Of a stretch of DNA of 64,000 bases, positions 17,697 to 26,481 are shown piece after piece. The notes under the pieces are model-generated. The model was not told the origin of the DNA, searched no databases, and was given only the letters and a program-made list of their open reading frames with translations. Origin of the DNA: Pontibacter aquaedesilientis (lineage in GTDB: Bacteria > Bacteroidota > Bacteroidia > Cytophagales > Hymenobacteraceae); the NCBI RefSeq assembly GCF_014773225.1, contig NZ_JACXAJ010000004.1, forward strand, positions 248,001 to 312,000, written 5' to 3'. Position 1 is the stretch's first letter; each line of letters begins with the position of its first letter. Both the position numbers and the translations under genes were made by a program.

Positions 17697-18392
17697 ATGA
17701 AACAAATTTGCTTTACAATCATTCTCGCAACAGTACTCTTTTATCAAACGGCATTCGCTCAGGACCAACCCAGTAAGACTGTATTCAGGAATAATATCGC
17801 CATCAATACGCTTGTGGTGCTTGATGGCAATTTCTTTCCGTTCGCAGACGGGAACATGCCACTTCAGCTTATTTATAAACGGGTAAAAAATGAGAGTGAA
17901 GCCATGAGGTTAGGATTAACATTCCAAGGCAGACTTCAGAACTATAATAATCAACGCTCCTACCTTATTGCTGATTCAATTGATTACACGGTCGCGTTGC
18001 GTGCTGGCTATGAGTGGAATCGACCTATAAAAGGCAGATTTAGTGCAGTTTACGGAGTAGACCTAATCCCTTCTTTTACTAAAAAAAGCTTTGAGACGAG
18101 AACCGATGAACAAGATTTCTTTACGCACGGCTTTACTGAAAGAAAAACCTATTCTATAAAAGGAAGACCATTTGCAGGTATAAATTTTTCGATTACCGAT
18201 AGGCTACAGGTTTACTTGGAAGCAGGAATTGAAGGGTGGTATTCACTTTACAATAAAAAAGATGATTTGTGGTATGTTAATAAAGAAACAGGTGCTATAG
18301 ACAATCCTCCAGGCTATAACTGGTGGAAGTATCAGACAGTAGGTTTCAGGTACGTACCGGTTTCAGGTGTTTACTTTAATTATGCTTTCTAA
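17697..18392 (+). CDS. Exported hypothetical protein, probable small outer-membrane beta barrel
   Basis: A 231-residue protein with a signal peptide (1-21, ending AFAQ). The mature part alternates polar and aromatic residues in strand-like runs (QLIYKRV, LGLTFQGRL, VALRAGYEW, LQVYLEAGIEGWYSLY) and ends YVPVSGVYFNYAF, with a terminal Phe as in outer-membrane barrels. No family recognised. It is AT-rich compared with the flanking operons. Barrel assignment is inference from pattern only. Confidence 0.65.
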   Translation: MKQICFTIILATVLFYQTAFAQDQPSKTVFRNNIAINTLVVLDGNFFPFADGNMPLQLIYKRVKNESEAMRLGLTFQGRLQNYNNQRSYLIADSIDYTVALRAGYEWNRPIKGRFSAVYGVDLIPSFTKKSFETRTDEQDFFTHGFTERKTYSIKGRPFAGINFSITDRLQVYLEAGIEGWYSLYNKKDDLWYVNKETGAIDNPPGYNWWKYQTVGFRYVPVSGVYFNYAF

Positions 18393-18421
18393 ATATTTCC
18401 AATAACTATAAACAAACTTTT

Positions 18422-18490
18422 ATGAAAAAATTCTACTTCTTAATCCAGTTAATACTTATTACCCTATCAGTAAATGCGGCTGACATATAA
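18422..18490 (+). pseudogene. Signal-peptide stub (22 codons)
   Basis: An ATG, a textbook signal peptide (MKKFYFLIQ then LILITLSVNA) and a stop two codons after the expected cleavage site. Either the rest of a secreted protein has been lost or this is a very small secreted peptide. It lies 30 bases after the barrel-like gene and 57 bases before a 60-bp palindrome. Confidence 0.45.
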
Positions 18491-18816
18491 TTTTACAGGA
18501 CAGATTGCTTAACCAGCAAGTTATTATAAAACGCAAGGAAGTACATTGCAATAGCCCACAAGAAAGGGAAGCATTTAAATGCTTCCCTTTCTTGTGGGCT
18601 ATTGCATATTAAATTCATTGTAAAATATCCCACTCACCTCCAACCTAAACAGCATGGATATATTCGCACAGAACATCTGCCAAAACGAAAGCACATAAAT
18701 ACAATATTTCCGTACAGTTAAGGCGCAGCTATTTTTAACTTCCTGGATTATTTAAAAATGTCATACAAAAGTGGAGACGTTATTTAGTTGAATAGTATAA
18801 AAAAATGTGAAAAACT
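18491..18816. other. Gap with large palindrome
   Basis: Noncoding. Apart from the palindrome at 18547-18606 no feature is seen; the right part is AT-rich and should hold the promoter of the gene at 18817. Confidence 0.5.
18547..18606. terminator. 60-bp perfect palindrome, strong terminator-like hairpin
   Basis: Thirty bases pair exactly with the next thirty (18547-18576 with 18577-18606), with no spacer beyond the turn at the centre. The run of T is weak, so besides termination it could be a recombination or protein-binding site. Confidence 0.75.
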
Positions 18817-19449
18817 ATGGGCATAAAAAAAATAGTCGATAAAGTAAAAGAAGAATTGAATGTCCTGAAAGGCGATGAGCCCAAAGACAAGATATACCAG
18901 AACGAACAGCACTACCCGGATCTTGGCAGCGCAAGGACAGCGTTTGAAGAGTCGAAAAAGAAGCTTTTCAATGTGAACCTATGGTCAAAGCTAGAGGGAA
19001 TTAACTCTACTTTTGAGTTGCACGACGATCAAGGAAGGAAGACGACAGCGGAGGTTCCAGAAGTAGGGTACTATGTAAAAGTTACGCTTCCGGGGGCTGA
19101 AGTCGAAAACTGGGTGCAGGTAAGTGACATTAAACAAACCGAAAACATGGCCGAATTCACGGTTCACCCCAGTCACAAACCCAACTCTACGACCGACGAG
19201 AAGAAAGTTACGCAGCATTTTTTCACCAGCGAAGCCACCAGTACATTCCGGGTAGCGCTGCAAGGCACTTTGCTGATTGGTTCTGAGATCGGGAAGAACG
19301 AGTACATCAACAACCAGGGAGAAGAGTCGGGTGACCGCTCTATGCTGAATACCCTGATTGCCGAAGGTGGCTGGGCTGGTTTTCAGGGGCTGCAATGGGA
19401 CAAACTAACCGGTTACCTCGTGAACCAGGCTGAGGCCAAAGCCGAGTAG
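18817..19449 (+). CDS. Hypothetical soluble protein (210 aa)
   Basis: A 210-residue protein without signal peptide or membrane segment. It opens with a lysine-rich amphipathic helix (MGIKKIVDKVKEELNVLKGD) and continues with mixed alpha/beta sequence rich in charged residues, including HFFTSEATSTFRVALQG near the middle. No family recognised. The next small gene starts 32 bases downstream. Confidence 0.7.
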   Translation: MGIKKIVDKVKEELNVLKGDEPKDKIYQNEQHYPDLGSARTAFEESKKKLFNVNLWSKLEGINSTFELHDDQGRKTTAEVPEVGYYVKVTLPGAEVENWVQVSDIKQTENMAEFTVHPSHKPNSTTDEKKVTQHFFTSEATSTFRVALQGTLLIGSEIGKNEYINNQGEESGDRSMLNTLIAEGGWAGFQGLQWDKLTGYLVNQAEAKAE

Positions 19450-19481
19450 ATCAGCCATCCTTTCACAATTTAAAGTCCGAC

Positions 19482-19577
19482 ATGAAGATTCTGAGCCTGA
19501 TTCTTTTCCTGATGTTTCTCACGGCACTGACCTTTGTTTTGAGAAGAATAGAACGGCGTAGAAACCGCAGAACTTGA
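19482..19577 (+). CDS. Small membrane peptide with arginine-rich tail (31 aa)
   Basis: ATG at 19482 opens a 31-residue ORF: one hydrophobic span (ILSLILFLMFLTALTFVL) followed by a very basic tail (RRIERRRNRRT). The layout is that of a single-pass inner-membrane peptide with its tail in the cytoplasm. It sits 32 bases behind the 210-residue hypothetical gene. No known family. Coding status rests on this amphipathic composition alone. Confidence 0.5.
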   Translation: MKILSLILFLMFLTALTFVLRRIERRRNRRT

Positions 19578-19579
19578 GC

Positions 19580-19634
19580 CTATACCTGTCCAGGCTATAC
19601 CTTACCTACAGGTATAGCTTGGGCACTATACCTG
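19580..19634. repeat. Cluster of four CTATACC/GGTATAG motifs
   Basis: Copies at 19580-19588, 19595-19601, 19609-19617 (inverted) and 19626-19634, filling most of the gap before the M28 peptidase gene. CTATACCTG and its complement are the extended form. Confidence 0.85.
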
Positions 19635-19673
19635 TTTTCACCTATCTTTGGTAAAACAACTAATCTGATCTGA

Positions 19674-21317
19674 ATGAAACGCTTTCTGTTTATGGCTCTG
19701 AGCTGTGGTATTTTGCTGCAAGGAAGTGCCGCTGCCCAGTCGCTGACACTCGACAAACCCGTTGAGAAATCACTTAAAAAAGTGCAGCCAAACGATATAA
19801 AAGCCCATATTAAGTACTTGGCCGACGACCGACTGATGGGCCGTAAACCCGGCACCGAAGGCTACCAGATGGCCGTGGACTATGTGGTGGAGCATTACCG
19901 GAAGGCAGGTATAGAACCTGGCGGTGAGAACGGCACCTACCTGCAACTGGTGCGCTTACGCCAGTCGTTCCCTGGCAAAGAAGCCAGCATGGCGCTCACC
20001 GACTCGATGGGCAGCGAACTGCAGCTGACCTATAACAAAGACTTCTCCATCTATCCGCACGCCGAAGAGCCTGAAGTCACCGTGGAGGCTCCGCTGGTAT
20101 TTGCAGGCTATGGCATCAGTGCGCCTGACCTGGGGTATGATGACTATGCAGGTATAGACGCTAAAGGTAAAATCGTGGTGGTGATGCGCGGTGCCCCGAC
20201 CAGCTTCCCTTCTACCGTTTCGGCTTACAGTCGCGACATGATGACGGTGCTGAAGACAGCCGCAGAAAAAGGTGCTGTGGGTGTGCTCGTGGCAACCGAC
20301 AATCCGAAGGCAGGCGTTGGCAATCTGCAGAACGGCACTTATAGTGTGATGGACCCGAACGGCAAAGTAGCCGTATCCCGCAACTACGTTTCCGACAAAA
20401 TCCGGGTGCTGGCCAATATCAACGCCACTACATTCGAGCAGATTTTAAGCGGCACAGGTATAAACATGTCGAAAATCGGGGAACAGCTGAAGCAGGGTAA
20501 GCCCGCCTCTACCCCACTCGCCTATACCCTGCGCACCAGCTATACCTCCAACTACAAAGATTTTGAGAGCCACAACGTGGTCGGTAAAATAACAGGAGCT
20601 GACCCGCAACTGCAAAACGAATACGTCGTGCACAGCGCCCACCTCGACCACGTAGGTATAGGCAAAGCCATCAACGGCGACTCCATCTACAACGGTGCCC
20701 ACGACAACGCCTCCGGTGTGGCCAGTGTGCTCGAAATCGCCAAGATCTACTCCAGACTAAATGAAAAGCCGAAGCGTTCCGTGCTGTTTGTGATGGTAAC
20801 CGCCGAAGAGATGGGCCTGCTGGGCTCCGCCTATTTTGCTCGCTACCCCACCGTGCCTGTAGAGCAGATCGTGGCTAACATCAACACCGATATGCCGACC
20901 ATCATCGCGCCGCTTTTGTCGGTAGTAGGTCTAGGGGCCAACCACTCGACCCTGGAAAGCGAAGTAGCCGCTGCCGCCAATTACCTGGGCCTGACAGTAG
21001 AGGAAGACCCGGAACCAGATCAGATGCGCTTTATCCGCAGCGACCAGTACAGCTTTGTGATGCAGGGTATACCTGCACTGCACATCAAGTATGGCAATAA
21101 GACCAAAGACGGCCTGAATAACCTGAACAAGCAAGTGGAGCAATGGCGTGCCGTTCACTACCACAAGCCGCAGGACAACTTCAACAACACCTTCGATTAC
21201 AATGCGGGGAAAAAGTATGTGCAACTCAATTTCCTGATCAGCTACCAGGTGGCCAATGCAACGGAACGGCCAAGCTGGAAACAGGGTGATTTTTTCGGTA
21301 GCCGCTTCGGCAGATAA
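19674..21317 (+). CDS. Exported M28-family zinc aminopeptidase with PA domain
   Basis: A 547-residue exported peptidase. After a signal peptide (1-22, ending AAAQ) comes an N-terminal helper region, a protease-associated insert (about 130-290) and the M28 catalytic core. Zinc ligands are visible: HSAHLDHVG (His, with the catalytic Asp), GAHDNASG (Asp), TAEEMGLLGS (catalytic and ligand Glu), NINTDM (Asp) and VHYHKPQDNF (His). The likely role is release of N-terminal amino acids from peptides in the periplasm or outside the cell. It is monocistronic and ends at a clear terminator. Confidence 0.93.
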   Translation: MKRFLFMALSCGILLQGSAAAQSLTLDKPVEKSLKKVQPNDIKAHIKYLADDRLMGRKPGTEGYQMAVDYVVEHYRKAGIEPGGENGTYLQLVRLRQSFPGKEASMALTDSMGSELQLTYNKDFSIYPHAEEPEVTVEAPLVFAGYGISAPDLGYDDYAGIDAKGKIVVVMRGAPTSFPSTVSAYSRDMMTVLKTAAEKGAVGVLVATDNPKAGVGNLQNGTYSVMDPNGKVAVSRNYVSDKIRVLANINATTFEQILSGTGINMSKIGEQLKQGKPASTPLAYTLRTSYTSNYKDFESHNVVGKITGADPQLQNEYVVHSAHLDHVGIGKAINGDSIYNGAHDNASGVASVLEIAKIYSRLNEKPKRSVLFVMVTAEEMGLLGSAYFARYPTVPVEQIVANINTDMPTIIAPLLSVVGLGANHSTLESEVAAAANYLGLTVEEDPEPDQMRFIRSDQYSFVMQGIPALHIKYGNKTKDGLNNLNKQVEQWRAVHYHKPQDNFNNTFDYNAGKKYVQLNFLISYQVANATERPSWKQGDFFGSRFGR

Positions 21318-21337
21318 TTGTACCCGACCATCCCATA

Positions 21338-21373
21338 AAAAAGACCAGTCCTGTTGCCAGGGCTGGTCTTTTT
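21338..21373. terminator. Bidirectional terminator
   Basis: Perfect 11-bp stem AAAAAGACCAG with CTGGTCTTTTT around a 14-base loop. It lies between the convergent M28 peptidase and phosphorylase genes and has a T run on each strand. Confidence 0.9.
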
Positions 21374-21411
21374 GGTTTGAGCCTTTCGTCAGAAATTCCT
21401 CGGCCCTATAC

Positions 21412-23058
21412 CTAATACATTATCTCATAATACTGGTGCGCCATGCGGTCGGACTCAAAGAAAGGCAACACGTCGCGCATTCCTTGTTTCACAATGTTCA
21501 TCCATTTCCCGCGGTCCTGGTAGTAGGTCGGGATGATCTCGTTTTCCAGAATAGCCATCAGGTTTTTGTGGTCAATCTCGTCCTGCATGGAGTCCGGCAG
21601 GTTGTTATCCACCACGGGCAGCACAAAACTGTTCTCGCCGTGGCGGGCAAACTCAGGCAACCACCCGTCCAGCACCGAAAGGTTGACAGCCCCGTTCATG
21701 GCAGCCGTCATGCCGCTGGTGCCCGAGGCCTCCCGCGGACGGCGCGGCGTGTTGAGCCATACATCGGCCCCGTGTTTCAGCTTCTTCGAAAGTCCGATCT
21801 CGTAACCTGTCAGCACGGCAAAGTTTTTACGCTGGTAAGACAGACTCACCAAGCTGTTGAACACGCTCACGGCACCTTCATCGAACGGATAGGGTTTGCC
21901 CGCCCAGATTACCTGCACCGGCTGGTCTTTGTTCGAAATCATCTCAAAGAAGCGCTCAATGTCATGCACCAACAGGTCGGCTCGTTTGTAGGCTGCAAAG
22001 CGACGGGCCCACACAACGGTCAGCACATCCTTGCGGAACAGCTTGCCGGTTTGGTCGGCCACGATTTCAAACAGTTCCTGCTTCATTTCGGCCTTGCGTT
22101 GGCTCAGCGCCTGGCTGTCATCCCGATCCAGTGCCTGGCGCATGGTGCCGTCCATCCAGAAGCGGGCGTTCTGCGCATTGGTAATAGCTTTTATTTCGCA
22201 CACGTTGTCGTTCTCGTACCACATGCGGCGGGCTACCTCACCGTGCAACTGCGACACGCCATTGGCTAGCTTGGCGATGCGAAGCGCGGCAAGCGTGTAG
22301 TCAAAAAAATTGCCATGCATCCCTGTCATCCTGCGGGCTTCTTCCAAAGGCATGGAGTTGAAGAAAGACATTTTATGAAGCAAGTGGATGTCATGTACCT
22401 CATTGCCTGCTTTTTCAGGGGTGTGGGTCGTAAAGACAATGCGTTTTCTCATTTCCTCCACGCTTCCAAACTTTTCATGCAGGTGGAATGCCAGCGGCAA
22501 GGCGTGTCCCTCGTTCATGTGGTAAATATCAGCGCCACCCAGTTCCTCCACCACTTTGGCACCGGCTATACCGAGCACAATGCTTTGCGCGATGCGGGTT
22601 GAGGGCTCTTTGTCGTACAGGTGATAGGTAATGGTACGCGCCAGGTGATCGTTCTCCGGGATGTTGGTCGTGAGGAAGTACATCGGAATCGTACCGAAAA
22701 TCTCAGGCCGCAGCACGAGTGCCTTCACTTTCACCGGATGCCCGTTCACCATCACGGTCACGGTTATACCTGAGTCCTCCAGGTAAGTATAGTATTTCTT
22801 CTGAAACTGCACCCGCATGGTCTGGTCGTCGTTGCGCACCTGGTCGTAGTAGCCGTACTTCCAAAGTATGCCAATGCCGATCATGTTTTGCCGCAGGTCG
22901 TGGGCGCTGCGCATGTGCGAGCCCGCCAGGAAGCCCAGTCCGCCAGAGTAAGTTTTGAGGGCCTGATGGATGCCGAACTCCATACTGAAGTAAGCCACGC
23001 GCTTCTGATACTTCTCGTTAATCTCGTAAGGATGATACCACTTGCTATATACTGTCAT
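21412..23058 (-). CDS. Alpha-glucan phosphorylase homologue (GT35-like) lacking the PLP lysine
   Basis: A 548-residue GT-B protein of the short alpha-glucan phosphorylase branch. It shows YFSMEFGIHQALKTYSGGLG at the N terminus, HMNEGHA, TTHTPEKAGNE, VWARRFAAYKRADLL and EASGTSGM. Phosphorylases release glucose-1-phosphate from glycogen with a pyridoxal phosphate bound to the Lys of GTGNMK/GTSGMK. Here that codon (21706-21708) is ACG, so residue 451 is Thr. The motif reads GTSGMTAAMNG. Without a Schiff-base lysine the usual mechanism is doubtful; a glycosyltransferase or hydrolysing role is possible. The neighbouring residues are otherwise well kept. Confidence 0.85.
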   Translation of the reverse strand: MTVYSKWYHPYEINEKYQKRVAYFSMEFGIHQALKTYSGGLGFLAGSHMRSAHDLRQNMIGIGILWKYGYYDQVRNDDQTMRVQFQKKYYTYLEDSGITVTVMVNGHPVKVKALVLRPEIFGTIPMYFLTTNIPENDHLARTITYHLYDKEPSTRIAQSIVLGIAGAKVVEELGGADIYHMNEGHALPLAFHLHEKFGSVEEMRKRIVFTTHTPEKAGNEVHDIHLLHKMSFFNSMPLEEARRMTGMHGNFFDYTLAALRIAKLANGVSQLHGEVARRMWYENDNVCEIKAITNAQNARFWMDGTMRQALDRDDSQALSQRKAEMKQELFEIVADQTGKLFRKDVLTVVWARRFAAYKRADLLVHDIERFFEMISNKDQPVQVIWAGKPYPFDEGAVSVFNSLVSLSYQRKNFAVLTGYEIGLSKKLKHGADVWLNTPRRPREASGTSGMTAAMNGAVNLSVLDGWLPEFARHGENSFVLPVVDNNLPDSMQDEIDHKNLMAILENEIIPTYYQDRGKWMNIVKQGMRDVLPFFESDRMAHQYYEIMY

Positions 23059-23352
23059 AGATTAAATACTAATTGTAAATGTAGAGGCAACCCCTGTTAG
23101 GTATAGCTAACTATTGTTCTGCTCACCTGTTAAGGTACCGCTCCTTCCTGCAAAGTACAACCAATCACGAAACATTCTACCATCCTTCGTGTTATCATAC
23201 AAATCACAGCAATCAAAGGATTTTATCTCTTCTGTTGTACCTGCCACCCAGTTGAAGCAGAGCTGCCTCATTTAAACAGGTTTAAGTACCATATACTCGT
23301 AACATCCCCAAAGTGATACAGTTAATTTAGATTCTGACCTATAGGCATAAAA
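23059..23352. other. Promoter region of the phosphorylase homologue
   Basis: Noncoding. It carries one GGTATAG motif framed by a small inverted repeat (GTTAG/CTAAC, 23096-23111). Nothing else recognised. Confidence 0.45.
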
Positions 23353-23380
23353 AAAGGCTCCCGCTATCGCGGGAGCCTTT
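23353..23380 (-). terminator. Terminator of the S8 peptidase gene
   Basis: Twelve-bp perfect stem (23353-23364 with 23369-23380), four-base loop, and a T run on the minus strand directly after. Confidence 0.9.
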
Positions 23381-23398
23381 CATATTAGCCAATGACAA

Positions 23399-26140
23399 TT
23401 ATTTCGTCAGCAGCATTCTGTTGGAGTATACTTTACTGCCTGCCTCCACTCTGTAGATATAAGTTCCTGACGGCAGATTTTCCGCCCGGAAGTCTACGCT
23501 GTGGTCGCCAGCCGCTTTGCTCTCCGATACCAGTGTTCGTACTTTTTTGCCCAGAACATCATATACCTCTACCAAAACTGGTCCGGCCTGCTCCACGCTG
23601 TAGCGGATGGTAGTTTTTTCTGAGAATGGGTTCGGGTAGCTGACCAATCTGCCTTCTTCTGAAATCGCCAGGTTAGAGGTACTCTCAGCGGCCAATGGCT
23701 GCTGTCCGCTGTTCCACAGGCCATGCGTACGGGTAATGATCACGGCAAAGTCTGCACGGGTCAGGTCCTGCAATGGCTTAAAGGTTGCATGCAGTACAGG
23801 CTGCAGATCGTATGGTCCCTGGGTTACGCTAAAGAAGGCATTGATTATGTTCAGCTCGAGCGCCACGCTCACGTAGCCTTCCAATCCGGCAGGTATAGTG
23901 GCTGCATCCTCTATTGGGTAGCTGGTGCCATTTAACTCCACGGTCGGTGTCTTGCCGTTGCGCTGCAGGGCGAATTCCTGTAAACCCAGCGCCTGCACCA
24001 GCGAGTACGCTACGTCAGCCCGGCTCACTTTGCCGTTAGGAGAGAATTTGCCGGAAGAGGTTGCCAGCATAATGCCATTCTGCTGATGGCCTTTATCACG
24101 CTGTGCGGCACCGCGGGCCGTTACCGACTCTGCGATCAAGTTGCGATCCTTTACATCGGTCAGGGTATAGGAGCCGTCAACCGGCAGGTATTGGCGAATC
24201 GCCTCCCCCATTACCAGGTAATCGGCCATGTCGATGCGCTTCAGCAGTTCATTTGGCTTGAAACCACCGCCGTTCAAACCATCCATCAGACGGGCGCTTA
24301 CCGCCATTTTGATGGAAGCCTCGGCCGGATGACCAGCTATGTCAGCCAATCCTGTAGTTCCGGCGGCGGTCATCATGTTGATCACACCGTTTATCTGCTC
24401 CGGAAATGCCACTCCGTTCAGACCGGAGATACGCACGGTCCAGGTGCCTGCCTGCGGGGAGGCCACCGCCACCCCACGGTCGTAGCTCAGGGCAAACAGC
24501 GCCGGTATACCGGAGCGGGTTTCGGCTCCCGATGGCGAGACCAGCGATAGGCTGACAGGGTTGCCCGTCTCACCATTCAAACCTGTGGTTCTGATTTTGG
24601 CTTCGATCGATGTGGTGCCTGCTGCTACGTTGAAGGTATAGGTATTGGTAGCCGTGGTGGCTGGGTTGTAGTTGATGACGAAGTTCTCTGTCAAGGTGTT
24701 GGCATTTACTCCGCTGTTGAATACGCGGTTCATGTTCAGCGTCGAGCCGTATGGAGCGGTTGCACGGTAGGCTCTGTCTACGGCAGCAAAGGCGTTTACG
24801 TAACCGGCACCTACTTCCCACTTCTCACGGTTAGGTATGTTGGTGGCTGTCTGCTGCAGAATTGCTTTTACTTGGTAAGGGGTCAGGGTTGGGTTCGCCT
24901 CCAGCAGAAGCGCTACGATACCGGCCACGTGTGGTGCCGCCATAGACGTCCCGCTCATGTGGGTATAATATGGCACATGCGCCGGCTCCAGTTCTGCCGC
25001 GTCTTTCTGAGCCGAAAGTGAGGACACAGGCGCGATCACCCGGGCGGCAATGATATCCACACCCGGAGAGGTAACGGTAGGTCTGTCTTCCCAGGTAAAG
25101 GCCTGGCCATCGAGCGTAAAGGAGCCTCCTTTGCCTTTTATCCCTCTGGATGAGAAACTAGCTAATCTGCCGGATTTGTCGCCGGCCGCCACTGCAATTA
25201 CCCAAGGGGCTTTTTTATACTGGCCGGTCATGGTGCCGGAGCCCGGGCCGGAGTTGCCTGCCGAGAACACCACCACAATGTTGCGGTCAACGCAGCGCTT
25301 GGTGGCTAGTGTGATCGGGTCGGCTGGGTTTACTTCCGTACCGGTGTCGCTGGTTGTTCCAAAAGAGTTGGTGATGACACGAATGTTGTAACGCGCCTGG
25401 TTGGTTATGGCATAGTCGAAGCCAGAGAGCACGTCCAGCAACAGCAAAGCTGCTCCTGAGCCATAGCCTACCAGCCCAGCACCTGGCGCCACGCCTTCGT
25501 ACAACCCCTTCGATGCTTGTCCTGTTCCGCCTACTATACCTGCCACGTGCGTGCCATGACCACCGGTAGCATCAGTGTTCGGCACATTTTCGATAGGTGT
25601 GTAGGGCAGAATTCCAGAAATCGAATTCAAGTTAGTCGCTGCGGTCACGTTCTGCTTTAAGTTTTTGCCGAACTGCAGGTCAGGATGGGTACCATCCACG
25701 CCGCTGTCGTTCACCAGCACGCCGATGCCTTTGCCAGAAACCGGAAAACCGCCGTTACGACTGGTAAACAGCGGCTCTTTGCGCAATTTGTCAACTCCTG
25801 TGAGTGCCGTACCGGTGTTGTTCTCATACTGAAGCGATTCGTTCAGGTAGAGTGATAGCACACGGGAACTTTTGGCCAGAGCCTCCACTTGCAGCCCTGT
25901 GGCTAACACACCGGCAATCGGAAGCGATTTGAGAGTAAGGCCTTTTGTGATGCCAGCCTGGGTGAGTGCGGTGAGGTCGAGCAGCGAGGGAGCACCTTCC
26001 CCTTTAAAAGTAACGACCACCTGCACGAGTTTGGTCTTGTCGGTTATAGCAGACTGGAGTTTGCTGTCTACAAAGGCTTGCGCATAAATCTGGCTAACAG
26101 CCAACAGGCAGAAAGCAAAGACAGTTAAAATTTTTCTCAT
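23399..26140 (-). CDS. Secreted S8 subtilase with three SLH repeats and type IX sorting domain
   Basis: A 913-residue secreted protease. Signal peptide 1-20; inhibitor-like propeptide about 25-105; subtilase core about 130-460 with the triad Asp145 (VNDSGVDG), His195 (GGHGTHVAG) and Ser399 (SGTSMAAPH), plus oxyanion Asn296. A beta domain follows (480-590). Three S-layer homology repeats are then recognisable (about 598-655, 660-720, 743-810), each with the pattern F.Pn..l.R.d.A. The C terminus (830-913) is a T9SS type A sorting domain (SYPNPFS ... LPSGTYIYRVE). Expected to be exported through SecYEG and the type IX system, then fixed at the surface. SLH in a Bacteroidetes protease is unusual. 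Confidence 0.93.
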   Translation of the reverse strand: MRKILTVFAFCLLAVSQIYAQAFVDSKLQSAITDKTKLVQVVVTFKGEGAPSLLDLTALTQAGITKGLTLKSLPIAGVLATGLQVEALAKSSRVLSLYLNESLQYENNTGTALTGVDKLRKEPLFTSRNGGFPVSGKGIGVLVNDSGVDGTHPDLQFGKNLKQNVTAATNLNSISGILPYTPIENVPNTDATGGHGTHVAGIVGGTGQASKGLYEGVAPGAGLVGYGSGAALLLLDVLSGFDYAITNQARYNIRVITNSFGTTSDTGTEVNPADPITLATKRCVDRNIVVVFSAGNSGPGSGTMTGQYKKAPWVIAVAAGDKSGRLASFSSRGIKGKGGSFTLDGQAFTWEDRPTVTSPGVDIIAARVIAPVSSLSAQKDAAELEPAHVPYYTHMSGTSMAAPHVAGIVALLLEANPTLTPYQVKAILQQTATNIPNREKWEVGAGYVNAFAAVDRAYRATAPYGSTLNMNRVFNSGVNANTLTENFVINYNPATTATNTYTFNVAAGTTSIEAKIRTTGLNGETGNPVSLSLVSPSGAETRSGIPALFALSYDRGVAVASPQAGTWTVRISGLNGVAFPEQINGVINMMTAAGTTGLADIAGHPAEASIKMAVSARLMDGLNGGGFKPNELLKRIDMADYLVMGEAIRQYLPVDGSYTLTDVKDRNLIAESVTARGAAQRDKGHQQNGIMLATSSGKFSPNGKVSRADVAYSLVQALGLQEFALQRNGKTPTVELNGTSYPIEDAATIPAGLEGYVSVALELNIINAFFSVTQGPYDLQPVLHATFKPLQDLTRADFAVIITRTHGLWNSGQQPLAAESTSNLAISEEGRLVSYPNPFSEKTTIRYSVEQAGPVLVEVYDVLGKKVRTLVSESKAAGDHSVDFRAENLPSGTYIYRVEAGSKVYSNRMLLTK

Positions 26141-26481
26141 AAATCAGAATAGTTAAAGGTGTTACATAAAATTCTTAAAGGGGTAAGCAAACGTAAATAA
26201 CAATTACCTGAAATGCGACGGAAAGCTCACGGCGAAATCAGGTGCTCATAATCAGAGTTGTACGAAATGATCTCCTCAAAAAAAGTAGATTATTAAGACA
26301 AAGATTGGCACCTCAAAAAGAAAAAAAGCACATTTCCGGGTAACCAATCTGCTATGAATTGTTATATTCGAAAGGTGTTATAACATTGGATTCTTGAAAA
26401 GAAATATTCCCTGAGATGCGGTAAAATCCGGGGGCGGAAAAGAGGAAGGGTATCAGCAGTTGGAGCGGGGCTGCCTTCGGG
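26141..26481. other. Promoter region of the S8 peptidase
   Basis: Noncoding, AT-rich near 26260-26400. No terminator was recognised for the pirin gene that ends at its right side. Confidence 0.4.

Noticed and set aside
21256-22269. 337-codon plus-strand ORF opposite the phosphorylase homologue
   Set aside because: Antisense shadow with His/Arg/Val-rich composition; the minus-strand gene has full family motifs.
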